Positions 19,101-27,483 of a DNA stretch of 64,000 nt are shown here, one piece after another (within the stretch, counting starts at the first letter, position 1; each line of letters opens with the position of its first letter). Origin of the DNA: Bizionia sp. M204 (GTDB taxonomy: Bacteria; Bacteroidota; Bacteroidia; Flavobacteriales; Flavobacteriaceae). A program made the translations under genes and the position numbers. Location of the stretch: NCBI RefSeq assembly GCF_023205095.1, contig NZ_CP046242.1, forward strand, positions 3,089,001 to 3,153,000. Direction: 5' to 3'. The notes under the pieces are model-generated. The model saw nothing but the letters and a program-made list of their open reading frames with translations. It did no database searches and was not told the origin of the DNA.

Positions 19101-19442
19101 GGAGTTGATGCGGTTTAAAACTTCAGAACGTAATAAAACATTGGCATTATCCGTTTCTTCAATTTGATACGGTCTTCTGTAGCTACCTGGATAAAAAAGT
19201 ACATCTTTATCATTCAACATGGCTTCCAAATCGTTGAGGTGAAAAGCCGCTTCTTCTTTATCGTTAAAAACGAGTAAGAACGGTTTGTCCGCTTGTTTAA
19301 AAGCTTCACTAATAACGAGAGAAAATGCCGAGCCAACAAGGCCTTTTACATGTGTGCGATTTTCAGTTTGGGCAATAGCAGTTTGCAGATTTTGCGTTTG
19401 CAAAGCCTGTGCGTATGTTTGCGAGAGGATGGATTTACTCAA
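16101..19442 (-). CDS. mfd: Transcription-repair coupling factor Mfd, probable UUG start
   Basis: 1113 aa from the TTG at 19442. Domains: UvrB-like N-terminus, CarD-like RNA-polymerase interaction domain (LDIGDYVTHIDHGIGRFGGL), RecG-like helicase with Walker A GDVGFGKTEVA and DEEQKFG box, motif VI region QMRGRVGRSNKKAF and the C-terminal TRCF domain. It removes stalled RNA polymerase and recruits UvrA. There is no ATG near the start: the frame is open from a TTG at 19463, but that codon lies in the -7 promoter box, so the TTG at 19442 giving (M)SKSILSQTYAQ is the likely start. Confidence 0.95.
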   Translation of the reverse strand: MSKSILSQTYAQALQTQNLQTAIAQTENRTHVKGLVGSAFSLVISEAFKQADKPFLLVFNDKEEAAFHLNDLEAMLNDKDVLFYPGSYRRPYQIEETDNANVLLRSEVLNRINSRKKPAIIITYPDALFEKVVTRRELDKNTLKISVTDNLSIDFVNEVLFEYKFKRVDFVTEPGEFSVRGGIVDVFSFSHDEPYRIEFFGDDVDSIRTFDVETQLSTDQIKKISIIPNVANKFLDESRQSFLKYIAQKTVVFTKNADLVFDRIDDFYSKAEEAFKNLTSELKHAEPETLFCNATELKKQLLDFNLVEFGSKAVFASQDNIITFNTTPQPAFNKQFNLLIDDLNLHHDKGYTNYIACVSEQQAKRFHDIFDDAEQTVHYKTIVLSLYQGFVDHDNKITCYTDHQIFERYHKFHLKNGYAKKQAITLKELTNLDIGDYVTHIDHGIGRFGGLQKIDVEGNKQEAIKLIYGERDVLYLSIHSLHKITKFNGKDGKPPKVYKLGSKAWKTLKAKTKSRVKEIAFNLIQVYAKRKLEKGYQYQPDSHMQHELEASFIYEDTPDQSTATADVKADMESERPMDRLVCGDVGFGKTEVAIRAAFKAVDNGKQVAVLVPTTILAYQHSRTFRERLKDFPVTVDYLNRFRTAKEKRETLANLESGAVDIIIGTHQLVNKNVKFKDLGLLIVDEEQKFGVAVKEKLKTLKDNVDVLTLTATPIPRTLQFSLMAARDLSVITTPPPNRYPIESHVIRFTEESIRDAVTYEIQRGGQIFFIHNRIENIKEVAGMIQRLVPDAKIGIGHGQMEGKKLEQLMLAFINGEFDVLVSTTIVESGLDVPNANTIFINNANNFGLSDLHQMRGRVGRSNKKAFCYFITPEYSAMTEDARKRITALEQFSELGSGFNIAMKDLEIRGAGDLLGGEQSGFINDIGFDTYQKILNEAIDELKETEFADLYEDDGKEKEYVKDITIDSDFELLFPDDYVNNIAERLTLYTKLNEVKTEDELLKLESDIRDRFGELPTQVEDLMNSVRIKWVATKIGLEKVVMKQNKLIGYFITDQKSGFYQSPNFTRVLQFVQSHPQACKMKEKQTRNGLRLLLTFENIKSVDKALQVLKPIVA

Positions 19443-19460
19443 AAGCAATTTTATTTTGTG

Positions 19461-19468
19461 CAAATATA
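19461..19468 (-). promoter_or_regulatory. -7 promoter box of mfd
   Basis: TATATTTG on the minus strand, a full match to TAnnTTTG. Transcription would begin near 19457, about 15 bases before the TTG start at 19442. No clear -33 TTG. Confidence 0.55.
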
Positions 19469-19613
19469 CTAATTACAGACTTTAAACTTTCTTTTTTCTG
19501 TGGATGTTAACCTGTTTTTTGTTTGATAATTTGGTGTTTTATCAAAGTTTTAATAGTCATAATTGCCCGTTTAAAAAAGCGAAATTAATATTTTAAAGAG
19601 TGCTAACTTTATT

Positions 19614-19621
19614 TATATTTG
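19614..19621 (+). promoter_or_regulatory. -7 promoter box of the TerB-like gene
   Basis: TATATTTG, a full match to the Bacteroidota -7 box, 35 bases before the ATG at 19657. Confidence 0.55.
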
Positions 19622-19656
19622 CAGTCCCTAAATGTTGGGATTAAAAATAGAAAGAT

Positions 19657-20088
19657 ATGTCATTTTCAGATTTATTCGATAGCGGATTTAAAAAACGTAA
19701 CGAAGATCATTTTGCATCCATTGTCAGAGTTGCCATGGATGATGGTATTATTACCGATGAAGAGAAAGCTTTTTTGGACCGTTTGGCAAGAAACTTAGAT
19801 ATAAGTGAAAGCGATTACGAAACGATTTTGAAAGATTATCAATCGCATCCTATTAATCCACCAACATCCTATGATAGACGTTTAGAGCGTTTGTTTGATT
19901 TGGCACGTATGGTTTATGTAGATCACATTAAAGGGGATCATGAAGAAATTGTTATGCGTAAAATAGCCATTGGTCTTGGGTTTTCATCTGAAAACGTTAA
20001 ATACGTTGTAGACAAAGCCTTAACCCTTGTGGATAATGGTGTAGATTTAGATACGTTTATCGAAGAAATGAAAAATATGAATCGTTAA
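19657..20088 (+). CDS. TerB-like protein
   Basis: 143 aa, helical and acidic, with the TerB/DjlA-N type pattern: IVRVAMDDGIITDEEKAFL (two Asp in the first helix-turn), then SESDYETIL and a second similar half. TerB-fold proteins bind divalent metal through such acidic residues and are linked to envelope stress and tellurite resistance modules; this one stands alone and no ter genes are near. It has its own promoter and a strong terminator, so it is a single-gene unit. Confidence 0.78.
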   Translation: MSFSDLFDSGFKKRNEDHFASIVRVAMDDGIITDEEKAFLDRLARNLDISESDYETILKDYQSHPINPPTSYDRRLERLFDLARMVYVDHIKGDHEEIVMRKIAIGLGFSSENVKYVVDKALTLVDNGVDLDTFIEEMKNMNR

Positions 20089-20107
20089 GATTTGAATTGA
20101 AATAGAA

Positions 20108-20138
20108 TAAAAAAGCCACTTTTTAAGTGGCTTTTTTT
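20108..20138 (+). terminator. Intrinsic terminator of the TerB-like gene
   Basis: Stem AAAAAGCCACTT pairs with AAGTGGCTTTTT across a 2-4 base loop, followed by T7. It lies 20 bases after the TerB-like stop. Confidence 0.85.
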
Positions 20139-20201
20139 ATTTTTTGTTTATCCTGTAAATTGTTAATTTCACCAATCTATTTAGCTTTAAATGAGCATGT
20201 T

Positions 20202-21209
20202 TTATTCAGCTAAACGCATAAATTCCTCTGCTTTTTCTACCATATTTTTGCTGCCACAAATAAAAGGAACACGTTGGTGAAGTTCCGTTGGTTCAATATC
20301 TAAAATACGGTTAAAGCCATCGCTGGCTTTACCTTTGGCTTGTTCTGCCAATAGAGCCATAGGATTACATTCATACAATAAACGTAATTTTCCGTTTGAG
20401 GTTTTAGAACTTTTTGGATATAAATAAATACCGCCCTTTATCATATTTCTATGAAAGTCAGAAACTAACGAGCCAATGTATCGGGACGTGTAAGGTCTGT
20501 CTCCTTCTTCCATTTGGCAATATTTAATGTAGTTTTTAATGCCTTGTGGAAAGTGAATGTAATTCCCTTCGTTTACGGAATAAATTTTACCGTCTTCAGA
20601 AAATGTCATATTAGGATGCGATAAGTAAAAAGTACCAATAGCAGGATTTAATGTAAACCCATTTACACCAGCACCTGTTGTGTAAACCAACATGGTGGAT
20701 GTGCCGTAAACGACGTATCCAGCCGCGACTTGCTGGCTGCCTTTTTGTAAAAAATCTTCTAATTGAACGGGTGTTCCAACCGGTGTTACACGTCTGTAAA
20801 CAGAAAAAATAGTTCCAACCGAAACATTCACGTCAATATTGGACGAGCCGTCCAACGGATCAATTAAAACAACATACTTATTGTTGTTGTTTTCATCTTG
20901 GCTGTTAATGGATATAAAATCGTCCTCTTCTTCACTAGCAATTCCACAAACAATATTTCTATTAGTTAGTGTTTGAATGAATTTTTCATTGGCATAAACG
21001 TCTAGCTTTTGTTGGTCTTCACCTTGAATATTGGTTTCTCCAACAGCGCCAATTATATCAACCAAACCGGCTTTATTCACTTCGTGATTTACCACTTTAG
21101 CGGCTAAACGAATGGAATTTATAAGTCTTGATAACTCGCCAGATGTGTATTTGAAAGACGATTGATTCTCAATAATAAATTCACCGAGTGTTTGATTTTT
21201 TCTAGACAT
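20202..21209 (-). CDS. fbp: Fructose-1,6-bisphosphatase class 1
   Basis: 335 aa, normal for class I FBPase. Metal and phosphate-binding residues: SEEEDD (about 92-97), [12 protein letters not shown] (about 115-126). Other conserved segments include [19 protein letters not shown] and [16 protein letters not shown]. Catalyses the gluconeogenic hydrolysis of fructose 1,6-bisphosphate in the cytoplasm. ATG at 21209; a TACGATATTTG stretch upstream is a weak promoter candidate. Divergent from the GNAT gene. Confidence 0.97.
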   Translation of the reverse strand: MSRKNQTLGEFIIENQSSFKYTSGELSRLINSIRLAAKVVNHEVNKAGLVDIIGAVGETNIQGEDQQKLDVYANEKFIQTLTNRNIVCGIASEEEDDFISINSQDENNNNKYVVLIDPLDGSSNIDVNVSVGTIFSVYRRVTPVGTPVQLEDFLQKGSQQVAAGYVVYGTSTMLVYTTGAGVNGFTLNPAIGTFYLSHPNMTFSEDGKIYSVNEGNYIHFPQGIKNYIKYCQMEEGDRPYTSRYIGSLVSDFHRNMIKGGIYLYPKSSKTSNGKLRLLYECNPMALLAEQAKGKASDGFNRILDIEPTELHQRVPFICGSKNMVEKAEEFMRLAE

Positions 21210-21328
21210 AAAAGTGTATGTATGGTTTATGCAAATATCGTATTTTTTAGGAAACTACAACCTTTTCAATAGGTTTTAATGTGGCTAAATACCCAAGTTT
21301 AAACTATATTTACGCCAAAATTAGGCTT

Positions 21329-21808
21329 ATGGATATTGTAGTAAGAGACGCTAAAAAAGCAGATATGGAATCGGTTTTAAAATTGATAAACGAATTAGCC
21401 GTTTATGAAAAAGAACCCGATGCCGTTGAAATTACAGTTACCGATTTAGAACTTGGAGGTTTTGGTGAAAACCCCGTTTTTCATTGTTTTGTAGCCGAAA
21501 GCCAAAATAATATTATAGGCATTGCGTTAGTTTATATGCGTTTCTCAACTTGGAAAGGTTCCGTTTTACATTTAGAAGATTTAGTGGTTAGTCAAGAAAT
21601 GCGTGGCCATGGAATTGGTACTATTTTATTGGATGAGGTTGTTAAATATGGTTATAAATTAGGTGTAAAGCGAATTTGTTGGGAAGTCCTCGATTGGAAT
21701 GAACCTGCTATAGCATTTTATGAACAAAAAGGAGCTAACGTTATGCGCGATTGGGATGTGGTTCAACTTAATGAAGCCGCAATAAAAAAATATATTTCAA
21801 ACATTTAA
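21329..21808 (+). CDS. GNAT family N-acetyltransferase
   Basis: 159 aa from the ATG at 21329 (MDIVVRDAKKADMESVLKLI); the frame continues 16 codons upstream but those precede the domain and overlap a TATATTTA promoter-like box (21306-21313). Acetyl-CoA motif A is DLVVSQEMRGHGIGTILL, with a later CWEVLDWNEPAIAFYEQKGA. It is most like the diamine/spermidine acetyltransferase group, but substrate is unproven. Its stop is one base before the aspartate kinase start, so the two are co-transcribed. Confidence 0.85.
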   Translation: MDIVVRDAKKADMESVLKLINELAVYEKEPDAVEITVTDLELGGFGENPVFHCFVAESQNNIIGIALVYMRFSTWKGSVLHLEDLVVSQEMRGHGIGTILLDEVVKYGYKLGVKRICWEVLDWNEPAIAFYEQKGANVMRDWDVVQLNEAAIKKYISNI

Positions 21809-21809
21809 C

Positions 21810-23060
21810 ATGCAAGTATTTAAATTTGGTGGTGCATCGGTAAAAGATGCACAAGGGGTAAGAAATTTAGTTACCGTTTTGCGTGAAGCTGGGCATGATA
21901 ACACCTTGATTGTCGTTTCTGCTATGGGTAAAATAACGAATGCCATGGAAGGTGTAATTGGCAATTATTTTGACAATAAAGCGGAATTACAGAGCTCATT
22001 GCAAGAGGTTAGGAAATTTCATAATGCTATTTTACTCGATTTATTTGAAAATGAAAACCATGCTATTTTTAAAAAAATCTCTAAACTTTTTGATGAATTA
22101 GCTGTATTTTTCGATCGGAATAAATCGCCAGATTATAATTTTGTTTACGATCAGGCTATCGGTTATGGTGAGTTAGCTTCGACTGCCATTATTAGTGCTT
22201 ACCTAAATGATGTAGGACTTGAAAACAATTGGTTGGATGTTCGTGAGTTTTTAAAAACGGATAGCTATTACAGACGCGCCAATGTGAACTGGTTGGACAC
22301 ACAAACCCAAATCACCACGCATTTTAATAAAAATAAACTGAACATTACCCAAGGCTTTTTAGGTAGTGATGCTAATAATTTTACCACCACCTTGGGTCGT
22401 GAAGGAAGTGATTATACAGCAGCTATTTTTGCGTATTGTTTAAATGCCCAAAGTGTGACCATATGGAAGGATGTTCCCGGTGTTTTAAATGCGGATCCAC
22501 GGTATTTTGAAAACGCCCAATTACTAAATTCTATATCCTATCGTGAGGCTATTGAGTTGGCTTTTTATGGGGCATCAGTAATTCACCCAAAAACTCTTCA
22601 GCCATTACAGCGCAAGGAAATCCCGTTGTTTGTAAAGTCGTTTTTGCATCCTAAAAATGCGGGAACCTGTGTGGGAAGAGGTAAAGGAATTGAACCTGAA
22701 ATTCCATGTTTTATTTTAAAACGCAATCAGATTTTAATTTCATTGTCATCATTAGATTTCTCCTACATAGTTGAAGAAAACATTAGTGATATTTTTAATT
22801 TATTGCATTTGTATAAAATGAAGGTGGACGTTATTCAAAACTCTGCTATTAGTTTTTCGGTATGTGTGGATGATATTTATCAGAATCTTGAAAAATTACT
22901 ACAACATTTAAAAGCAAAATTTAAGGTAACTTGCCATGAAAATGTATCTTTATACACTATCAGGCATTATAATTTAGATGTAGTGGCGCAGTTGGAAGAA
23001 GGTAAAACTGTTTTAATGAAGCAATTAGCACAGGAAACCATGCAAATGATAACCAAATAA
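21810..23060 (+). CDS. Aspartate kinase
   Basis: 416 aa, monofunctional. KFGGASVKDA at residues 4-13 (family phosphate-binding signature), TTLGREGSDYTAAIFAYCL (substrate and nucleotide binding) and DVPGVLNADPR in the kinase domain; two ACT-like halves in the C-terminal ~120 residues, which usually give feedback control by lysine or threonine. First step of lysine, threonine and methionine synthesis. Follows the GNAT gene by one base and is followed by the OlsF-like gene after 22 bases. Confidence 0.92.
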   Translation: MQVFKFGGASVKDAQGVRNLVTVLREAGHDNTLIVVSAMGKITNAMEGVIGNYFDNKAELQSSLQEVRKFHNAILLDLFENENHAIFKKISKLFDELAVFFDRNKSPDYNFVYDQAIGYGELASTAIISAYLNDVGLENNWLDVREFLKTDSYYRRANVNWLDTQTQITTHFNKNKLNITQGFLGSDANNFTTTLGREGSDYTAAIFAYCLNAQSVTIWKDVPGVLNADPRYFENAQLLNSISYREAIELAFYGASVIHPKTLQPLQRKEIPLFVKSFLHPKNAGTCVGRGKGIEPEIPCFILKRNQILISLSSLDFSYIVEENISDIFNLLHLYKMKVDVIQNSAISFSVCVDDIYQNLEKLLQHLKAKFKVTCHENVSLYTIRHYNLDVVAQLEEGKTVLMKQLAQETMQMITK

Positions 23061-23069
23061 TTTTTTAAT

Positions 23070-23077
23070 TACATTTG
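23070..23077 (+). promoter_or_regulatory. -7 promoter box just before the OlsF-like gene
   Basis: TACATTTG, a full match to TAnnTTTG, ends six bases before the ATG at 23083. If used, the message would have almost no leader. No -33 TTG is evident. Confidence 0.4.
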
Positions 23078-23082
23078 TTTAA

Positions 23083-24912
23083 ATGAGTAAACAATCAGAT
23101 AAAGGATTAGTAAACGCAAAGGAAGTTTCAAAAGCTATACAACTTGATAAGTATGGCGTAATTGGTACGTTAGCAGGTTGGGGTTTAATGAAATTACTAA
23201 AAATTTCAACGCTTAACGAAATCTACAATCGCAATAAACATTTGTCTGATTTAGAATTTTTGGATGCTATTCTGGATGAGTTTCAAATAAAATTTGAAAT
23301 ACCTGAAGAAGATTTAAAACGACTTCCAAAAGAAGGTTCTTTTATTACCGTTTCCAATCACCCTTTAGGTGGCATTGATGGTATTCTACTTTTAAAGTTA
23401 ATGTTAGAACAGCGTAAAGACTTTAAAATAATTGCTAATTTTTTGTTGAATAGAATTGAGCCTTTAAAACCATACATTATGCCTGTAAATCCTTTCGAGG
23501 ATAAAAAAGATGCACAATCTAGCATTGCAGGATTTAAAAATGCCATTCTTCATTTACGGGATGGTCATGCCTTAGGCGTATTTCCAGCCGGCGAAGTTTC
23601 CACCTACCGTGATGGCAAATTAGTGGTAGATAAACCTTGGGAACTCGCAGCAATTAAGCTTATTCAAAAAGCCAATGTACCGGTTGTTCCTATTTATTTT
23701 CATGCCAAAAACAGCTCGCTATTTTATAAATTATCTAAAATTAGCGATACGTTTAGAACCGCTAAATTGCCTTCGGAATTATTAACACAAAAACGTCGCA
23801 CCATTCGAGTTAGAATTGGTAGGCCTATTTCCGTTGCTGATCAAAATGAACATTCAACTTTAGAGGGTTTTTCAGAATTTTTAAGACGAAAAACCTATAT
23901 GTTATCCAATTCTTTTGATGAAAAGGATAATTTATTAAGCAATTTTCCAAATAAACTGAAATTACCAAAACCACCAAAACGTATTGTTGGTCAGGTTGAT
24001 AAAAAGTTAATGACCGAAGAAGTAGACGCGCTTCGTGAAGACGATTTCAGGTTACTTCAAAGTAAAAACTACGAGGTATTTCTTGCGCCAGCCAATAAAG
24101 TTCCAAATATTTTACAAGAAATTGGTCGTTTGCGCGAAATAACCTTTCGTGAAGTTGGGGAAGGAACCAATGAGGCTATTGACTTAGATGCCTTTGATAC
24201 CTATTACCACCATATGTTTCTTTGGGATTCTGAAGCCAATATTCTTGTGGGTGCATATAGAATGGGTTTAGGCTCCCAGATTTTTAAAAAGTTTGGAATT
24301 AATGGTTTTTATTTGCAAGATTTGTTCCGTTTTGAGCCAGAATTACATAAAATGATGAGCCAATCCATTGAAATGGGTCGTGCGTTTATTATAAAAAGTT
24401 ATCAGCAAAAACCGATGCCTTTATTTTTACTTTGGAAAGGTATTGTACATACTACGTTGCGTTACCCCGAGCATAAATATTTAATTGGCGGTGTAAGTAT
24501 TAGCAATCAGTTTACTAATTTTTCTAAATCGTTGATGATTGAGTTTATGAAATCTCATTATTACGATCCCTATGTCGCGCAATATGTACACCCTAAAAAA
24601 GAGTTTAAAGTTAAGCTGAAAGATGCTGATAAGGATTTTGTGTTTGATGAAGCGGAAGCCGATTTAAATAAATTTGATAAAATTATTGATGAAGTAGAAC
24701 CAGGTGCTTTACGTTTACCGGTATTATTGAAAAAATATATAAAACAAAACGCCAGATTAGTGGCATTTAATGTGGATCCCTTATTTAATAATTCCGTTGA
24801 TGGACTAATGTATATTAAAATTGCCGATTTACCCGAAAGCACAGTAAAGCCAGTAATGGAAGAGTTTCAGGCTGAATTGGAACGTAAATTGTCTGAACAA
24901 ACGGACGATTAA
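23083..24912 (+). CDS. Bifunctional acyltransferase, OlsF-like (aminolipid synthesis)
   Basis: 609 aa with two acyltransferase parts. N-terminal half: PlsC-type lysophospholipid acyltransferase fold with SNHPLGGIDG (His93 and Asp99) and GVFPAGEVS. C-terminal half (about 330-500): GNAT-like N-acyltransferase of the hemolysin/OlsB kind, with VGAYRMG, EMGRAFI and HKYLIGGVSISN. This fusion is that of OlsF, which makes ornithine lipids from an amino acid in two acylations; related proteins in Bacteroidota make glycine or serine lipids. The head amino acid here is not determined. The gene follows aspartate kinase by 22 bases. Confidence 0.82.
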   Translation: MSKQSDKGLVNAKEVSKAIQLDKYGVIGTLAGWGLMKLLKISTLNEIYNRNKHLSDLEFLDAILDEFQIKFEIPEEDLKRLPKEGSFITVSNHPLGGIDGILLLKLMLEQRKDFKIIANFLLNRIEPLKPYIMPVNPFEDKKDAQSSIAGFKNAILHLRDGHALGVFPAGEVSTYRDGKLVVDKPWELAAIKLIQKANVPVVPIYFHAKNSSLFYKLSKISDTFRTAKLPSELLTQKRRTIRVRIGRPISVADQNEHSTLEGFSEFLRRKTYMLSNSFDEKDNLLSNFPNKLKLPKPPKRIVGQVDKKLMTEEVDALREDDFRLLQSKNYEVFLAPANKVPNILQEIGRLREITFREVGEGTNEAIDLDAFDTYYHHMFLWDSEANILVGAYRMGLGSQIFKKFGINGFYLQDLFRFEPELHKMMSQSIEMGRAFIIKSYQQKPMPLFLLWKGIVHTTLRYPEHKYLIGGVSISNQFTNFSKSLMIEFMKSHYYDPYVAQYVHPKKEFKVKLKDADKDFVFDEAEADLNKFDKIIDEVEPGALRLPVLLKKYIKQNARLVAFNVDPLFNNSVDGLMYIKIADLPESTVKPVMEEFQAELERKLSEQTDD

Positions 24913-24948
24913 TATTGCTTTAATAATCTAAAACCTTGGCTAGTTTAT

Positions 24949-25332
24949 TTATAATGCGCTGTCTATGGGTTCCCAGAGTTCTATTTTGTTTCCGTCATTG
25001 TCTAAAATCCAACCAAATTTACCGTATTCATATTCTTCCATGTCACCTACAATGGTTACACCTTCTTCCTTTAAGGTCTTTAAAAGTTCAACTAAATTTT
25101 CAACACGATAGTTAAACATGAAGTTTTTTTTAGAAGGCTCATAATATGTTGTGTCTTCGGGAAATGGACTCCATTGTGTGGTGCAATCATTACCCTCATG
25201 ATCTTTCCATTTAAAGGTGCTGCCATAATCGTCTGTATTAAAACCTAAATGGGTTTTATACCACTCTTTGGACGCTTTAGGGTCTTTTACTTTAAAGAAA
25301 ATACCACCAATTCCTGTAACGCGTTTTTTCAT
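24949..25332 (-). CDS. VOC/glyoxalase-fold protein
   Basis: 127 aa, single VOC domain pair: GIGGIFFKVKDPKASKEWY at the start and FGWILDNDGNKIELWEP at the end (the Glu of IELWEP is a usual metal ligand). Function unknown, perhaps isomerase or antibiotic-binding type. Two bases after the DUF1801 gene (25335), so in one operon with it. Confidence 0.82.
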   Translation of the reverse strand: MKKRVTGIGGIFFKVKDPKASKEWYKTHLGFNTDDYGSTFKWKDHEGNDCTTQWSPFPEDTTYYEPSKKNFMFNYRVENLVELLKTLKEEGVTIVGDMEEYEYGKFGWILDNDGNKIELWEPIDSAL

Positions 25333-25334
25333 AA

Positions 25335-25793
25335 TTATGCTTTTTTAATGTTTGTTTCATAAATAGAAATCCACTCTTTTACGGTGAGTTTTTTACAAAG
25401 TTCCGCAATAAGCTCTAAAGGAATCTCATCTATCTTTTTAAATCGGATACAGCTTTTGCCCATATCCAGTTTTCGTTTACAGTGTTTTGGATATTCGGAA
25501 ACAAACCAGTCGTGAATTTCTGGAACCGCATAGATACCGCTATGATATAAATTAATTGAGTTTTTCTGTGACGCAAAACTCATAAAAGGTAAGGGTTCTT
25601 TTGGATTGCAATGGTATCCGTCCGGGTAAATGCTATGTGGTACAAAATAACCAATCATACCATATTGAATACCTTCTTGAAAGTCTTTGGGTAAATTATC
25701 CTTTATAGTTTTACGAAGTTTTTTTAGTGTTTCTTGGCGTTCTTTAGGCGTTTGATTAATATAATCTTCAGCCGATGTTGCTTTGTATTGCAT
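25335..25793 (-). CDS. DUF1801 domain protein
   Basis: 152 aa, YdhG/DUF1801 (SRPBCC-adjacent small fold) with EGIQYGMIGYFVPHSIYP, LPFMSFASQKNSINLY and GKSCIRFKKIDEIPL. The family is common in Bacteroidota and has no settled biochemical role. Between a DUF4199 membrane gene (1 base away) and the VOC gene, forming a tight three-gene run. Confidence 0.82.
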   Translation of the reverse strand: MQYKATSAEDYINQTPKERQETLKKLRKTIKDNLPKDFQEGIQYGMIGYFVPHSIYPDGYHCNPKEPLPFMSFASQKNSINLYHSGIYAVPEIHDWFVSEYPKHCKRKLDMGKSCIRFKKIDEIPLELIAELCKKLTVKEWISIYETNIKKA

Positions 25794-25794
25794 T

Positions 25795-26307
25795 CTATTT
25801 GCTTTTACGTTGTAGTATTAAACTTGAAATTACGGATATTATAAATCCAATAACAAAAACCGTCAATGCCATAAGAAAAAAGTTGAAAAAAGGATTCCCG
25901 AAAATTTCGCGTTGCGATTCTAGTTCAATTAATTTTGCTTGAAAATCAGCATCAGATAATGTTTCTCGGAAGGTTTCAATAGAATGATTATAATATTCTG
26001 TTGTGAAATCTGGATTAATAAATAAGGTGTAAACCACATTAATGAGTCCGAATGTTAACGCGGTGAAAACGGAAATAAGCAGACCAATTTTTAACCCTTT
26101 CGAAAACTTAAGAGTTTTATTATTTATGGTGTCACGATAAAATTTGATTCCAAAATAGATGAATAATAATGATAAAATTATACTAAAATAACCTATTACT
26201 TCACTCATGGAATAGTCTATGGAATCTTCAAAAATAAAAGACGCACTAAATAGTAATATTAATAAGCCACTACTATATAATCCGTATTTAAATACTGTTT
26301 TTTTCAT
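25795..26307 (-). CDS. DUF4199 family membrane protein
   Basis: 170 aa with four hydrophobic helices (about 8-24, 35-55, 73-92 and 143-163). The pattern LKFSKGLKIGLLISVFTALTFGLINVVYTLFINPDF is typical of DUF4199, a Bacteroidota membrane family without known function. It is 9 bases downstream of the D-2-hydroxyacid dehydrogenase gene and 1 base upstream of the DUF1801 gene. Confidence 0.78.
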   Translation of the reverse strand: MKKTVFKYGLYSSGLLILLFSASFIFEDSIDYSMSEVIGYFSIILSLLFIYFGIKFYRDTINNKTLKFSKGLKIGLLISVFTALTFGLINVVYTLFINPDFTTEYYNHSIETFRETLSDADFQAKLIELESQREIFGNPFFNFFLMALTVFVIGFIISVISSLILQRKSK

Positions 26308-26316
26308 AAGGATGAA

Positions 26317-27252
26317 TTAACAAAATTTTACTTTAATTTTATCCACGATGGTTTGTGCTAATTTTTTCTTGCTTTCCACCGTCCAACCAGCCACATGCGG
26401 TGTTAAAAGCACATTTTCGGCTTTAATTAAATACTGAAAAGCCTCTGGCATTTTGGATGAAAATAACTGTTCAAACGATGCTTTTTCGTATTCTAAAACA
26501 TCTAATCCAGCACCTAAAATTTTACCAGATTTTAAAGCGGTTACCAAATCATCGGTTACAACACTCTTGCCTCGAGCCGTATTAATCAGCCAAAATGGTT
26601 TATGGAATGCGTTTATAAATTCTGTATTCACCATATATAGTGTTAGGGGAGTTTGTGGCGTGTGTAAACTTAATACATCGGCTTGGGTTTGCAGTGTTTT
26701 TAAATCCACTTGCTTGGCATTTTCATCGCCCACATGGGATTGAATGTCGTAACATAAAACGGTGACATCAAAGCCTCGTAATTTTTTAGCAAAGGCTTTT
26801 CCCATATTTCCATAACCAATTAAGCCTACGGTTTTTCCATCTAGCTCAACACCTCGGTTTTCTTCCCGTAACCATTGGCCCTTTCTAATTTCATGGTCTG
26901 CTTTGTTAAATTTGTTAAATAAAGAAAGCAGCATGCCTAAAGTATGTTCGCCAACTGCATTTCTGTTTCCTTCTGGTGCGGAAATAAGCTGAACTCCTTT
27001 TTGCTTGGCATAGTCACCATCAATATTTTCCACCCCAGCACCTACACGACCAATAAATTTTAGTTTGGTGGCCGCATCTAGAAACTGCTTGTCTATACTA
27101 AAACGACTGCGAATAATAACACCATCATAGGCATGAATTTTGGTCTCAATCTCGGATTTAGAAGCCGTGTAATCTTCATCGTTTTGAAAGCCTAAAGCAT
27201 TTAATTGCTCAAGCATTAATGGGTGATTGGTATCTAGGTGGAGTATTTTCAT
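26317..27252 (-). CDS. D-2-hydroxyacid dehydrogenase (phosphoglycerate dehydrogenase-like)
   Basis: 311 aa. NAD-binding GLIGYGNMGKAFAKKL (about 143-158), with the catalytic triad expected of the family: Arg in NTARGKSVV, Glu in LDVLEYEK and His in LTPHVAGWT. IGRVGAGVENID precedes the dinucleotide domain. Shorter than full SerA and without an ACT domain, so it may serve serine synthesis or another 2-oxoacid. First gene of a run with the DUF4199, DUF1801 and VOC genes. The 231-base gap upstream of it shows nothing I can assign. Confidence 0.85.
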   Translation of the reverse strand: MKILHLDTNHPLMLEQLNALGFQNDEDYTASKSEIETKIHAYDGVIIRSRFSIDKQFLDAATKLKFIGRVGAGVENIDGDYAKQKGVQLISAPEGNRNAVGEHTLGMLLSLFNKFNKADHEIRKGQWLREENRGVELDGKTVGLIGYGNMGKAFAKKLRGFDVTVLCYDIQSHVGDENAKQVDLKTLQTQADVLSLHTPQTPLTLYMVNTEFINAFHKPFWLINTARGKSVVTDDLVTALKSGKILGAGLDVLEYEKASFEQLFSSKMPEAFQYLIKAENVLLTPHVAGWTVESKKKLAQTIVDKIKVKFC

Positions 27253-27483
27253 GTGTATAAAAACAACAGATTAGTTTACTTCAAATATATAAAACCTAAA
27301 CATGAACTCCCGATTTTCAATTCAAGATATTGTTCGTGCTCATACTTAGGAGTCCATGTTTCATTTGGCAAATAAGGACTCAAGATTTCTTTTCAGTTGA
27401 AACGGCATCCTTTCGTTTAAAACAAGAAAAAATTAAGTTGTATAGTGCGACTGTATAGTAACACCACAAATTATTTAAATATT

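Noticed and set aside
27253-27483. 231-base gap before the D-2-hydroxyacid dehydrogenase gene searched for an RNA or small gene
   Set aside because: No stable hairpin with U-run, open frame or repeat was found.
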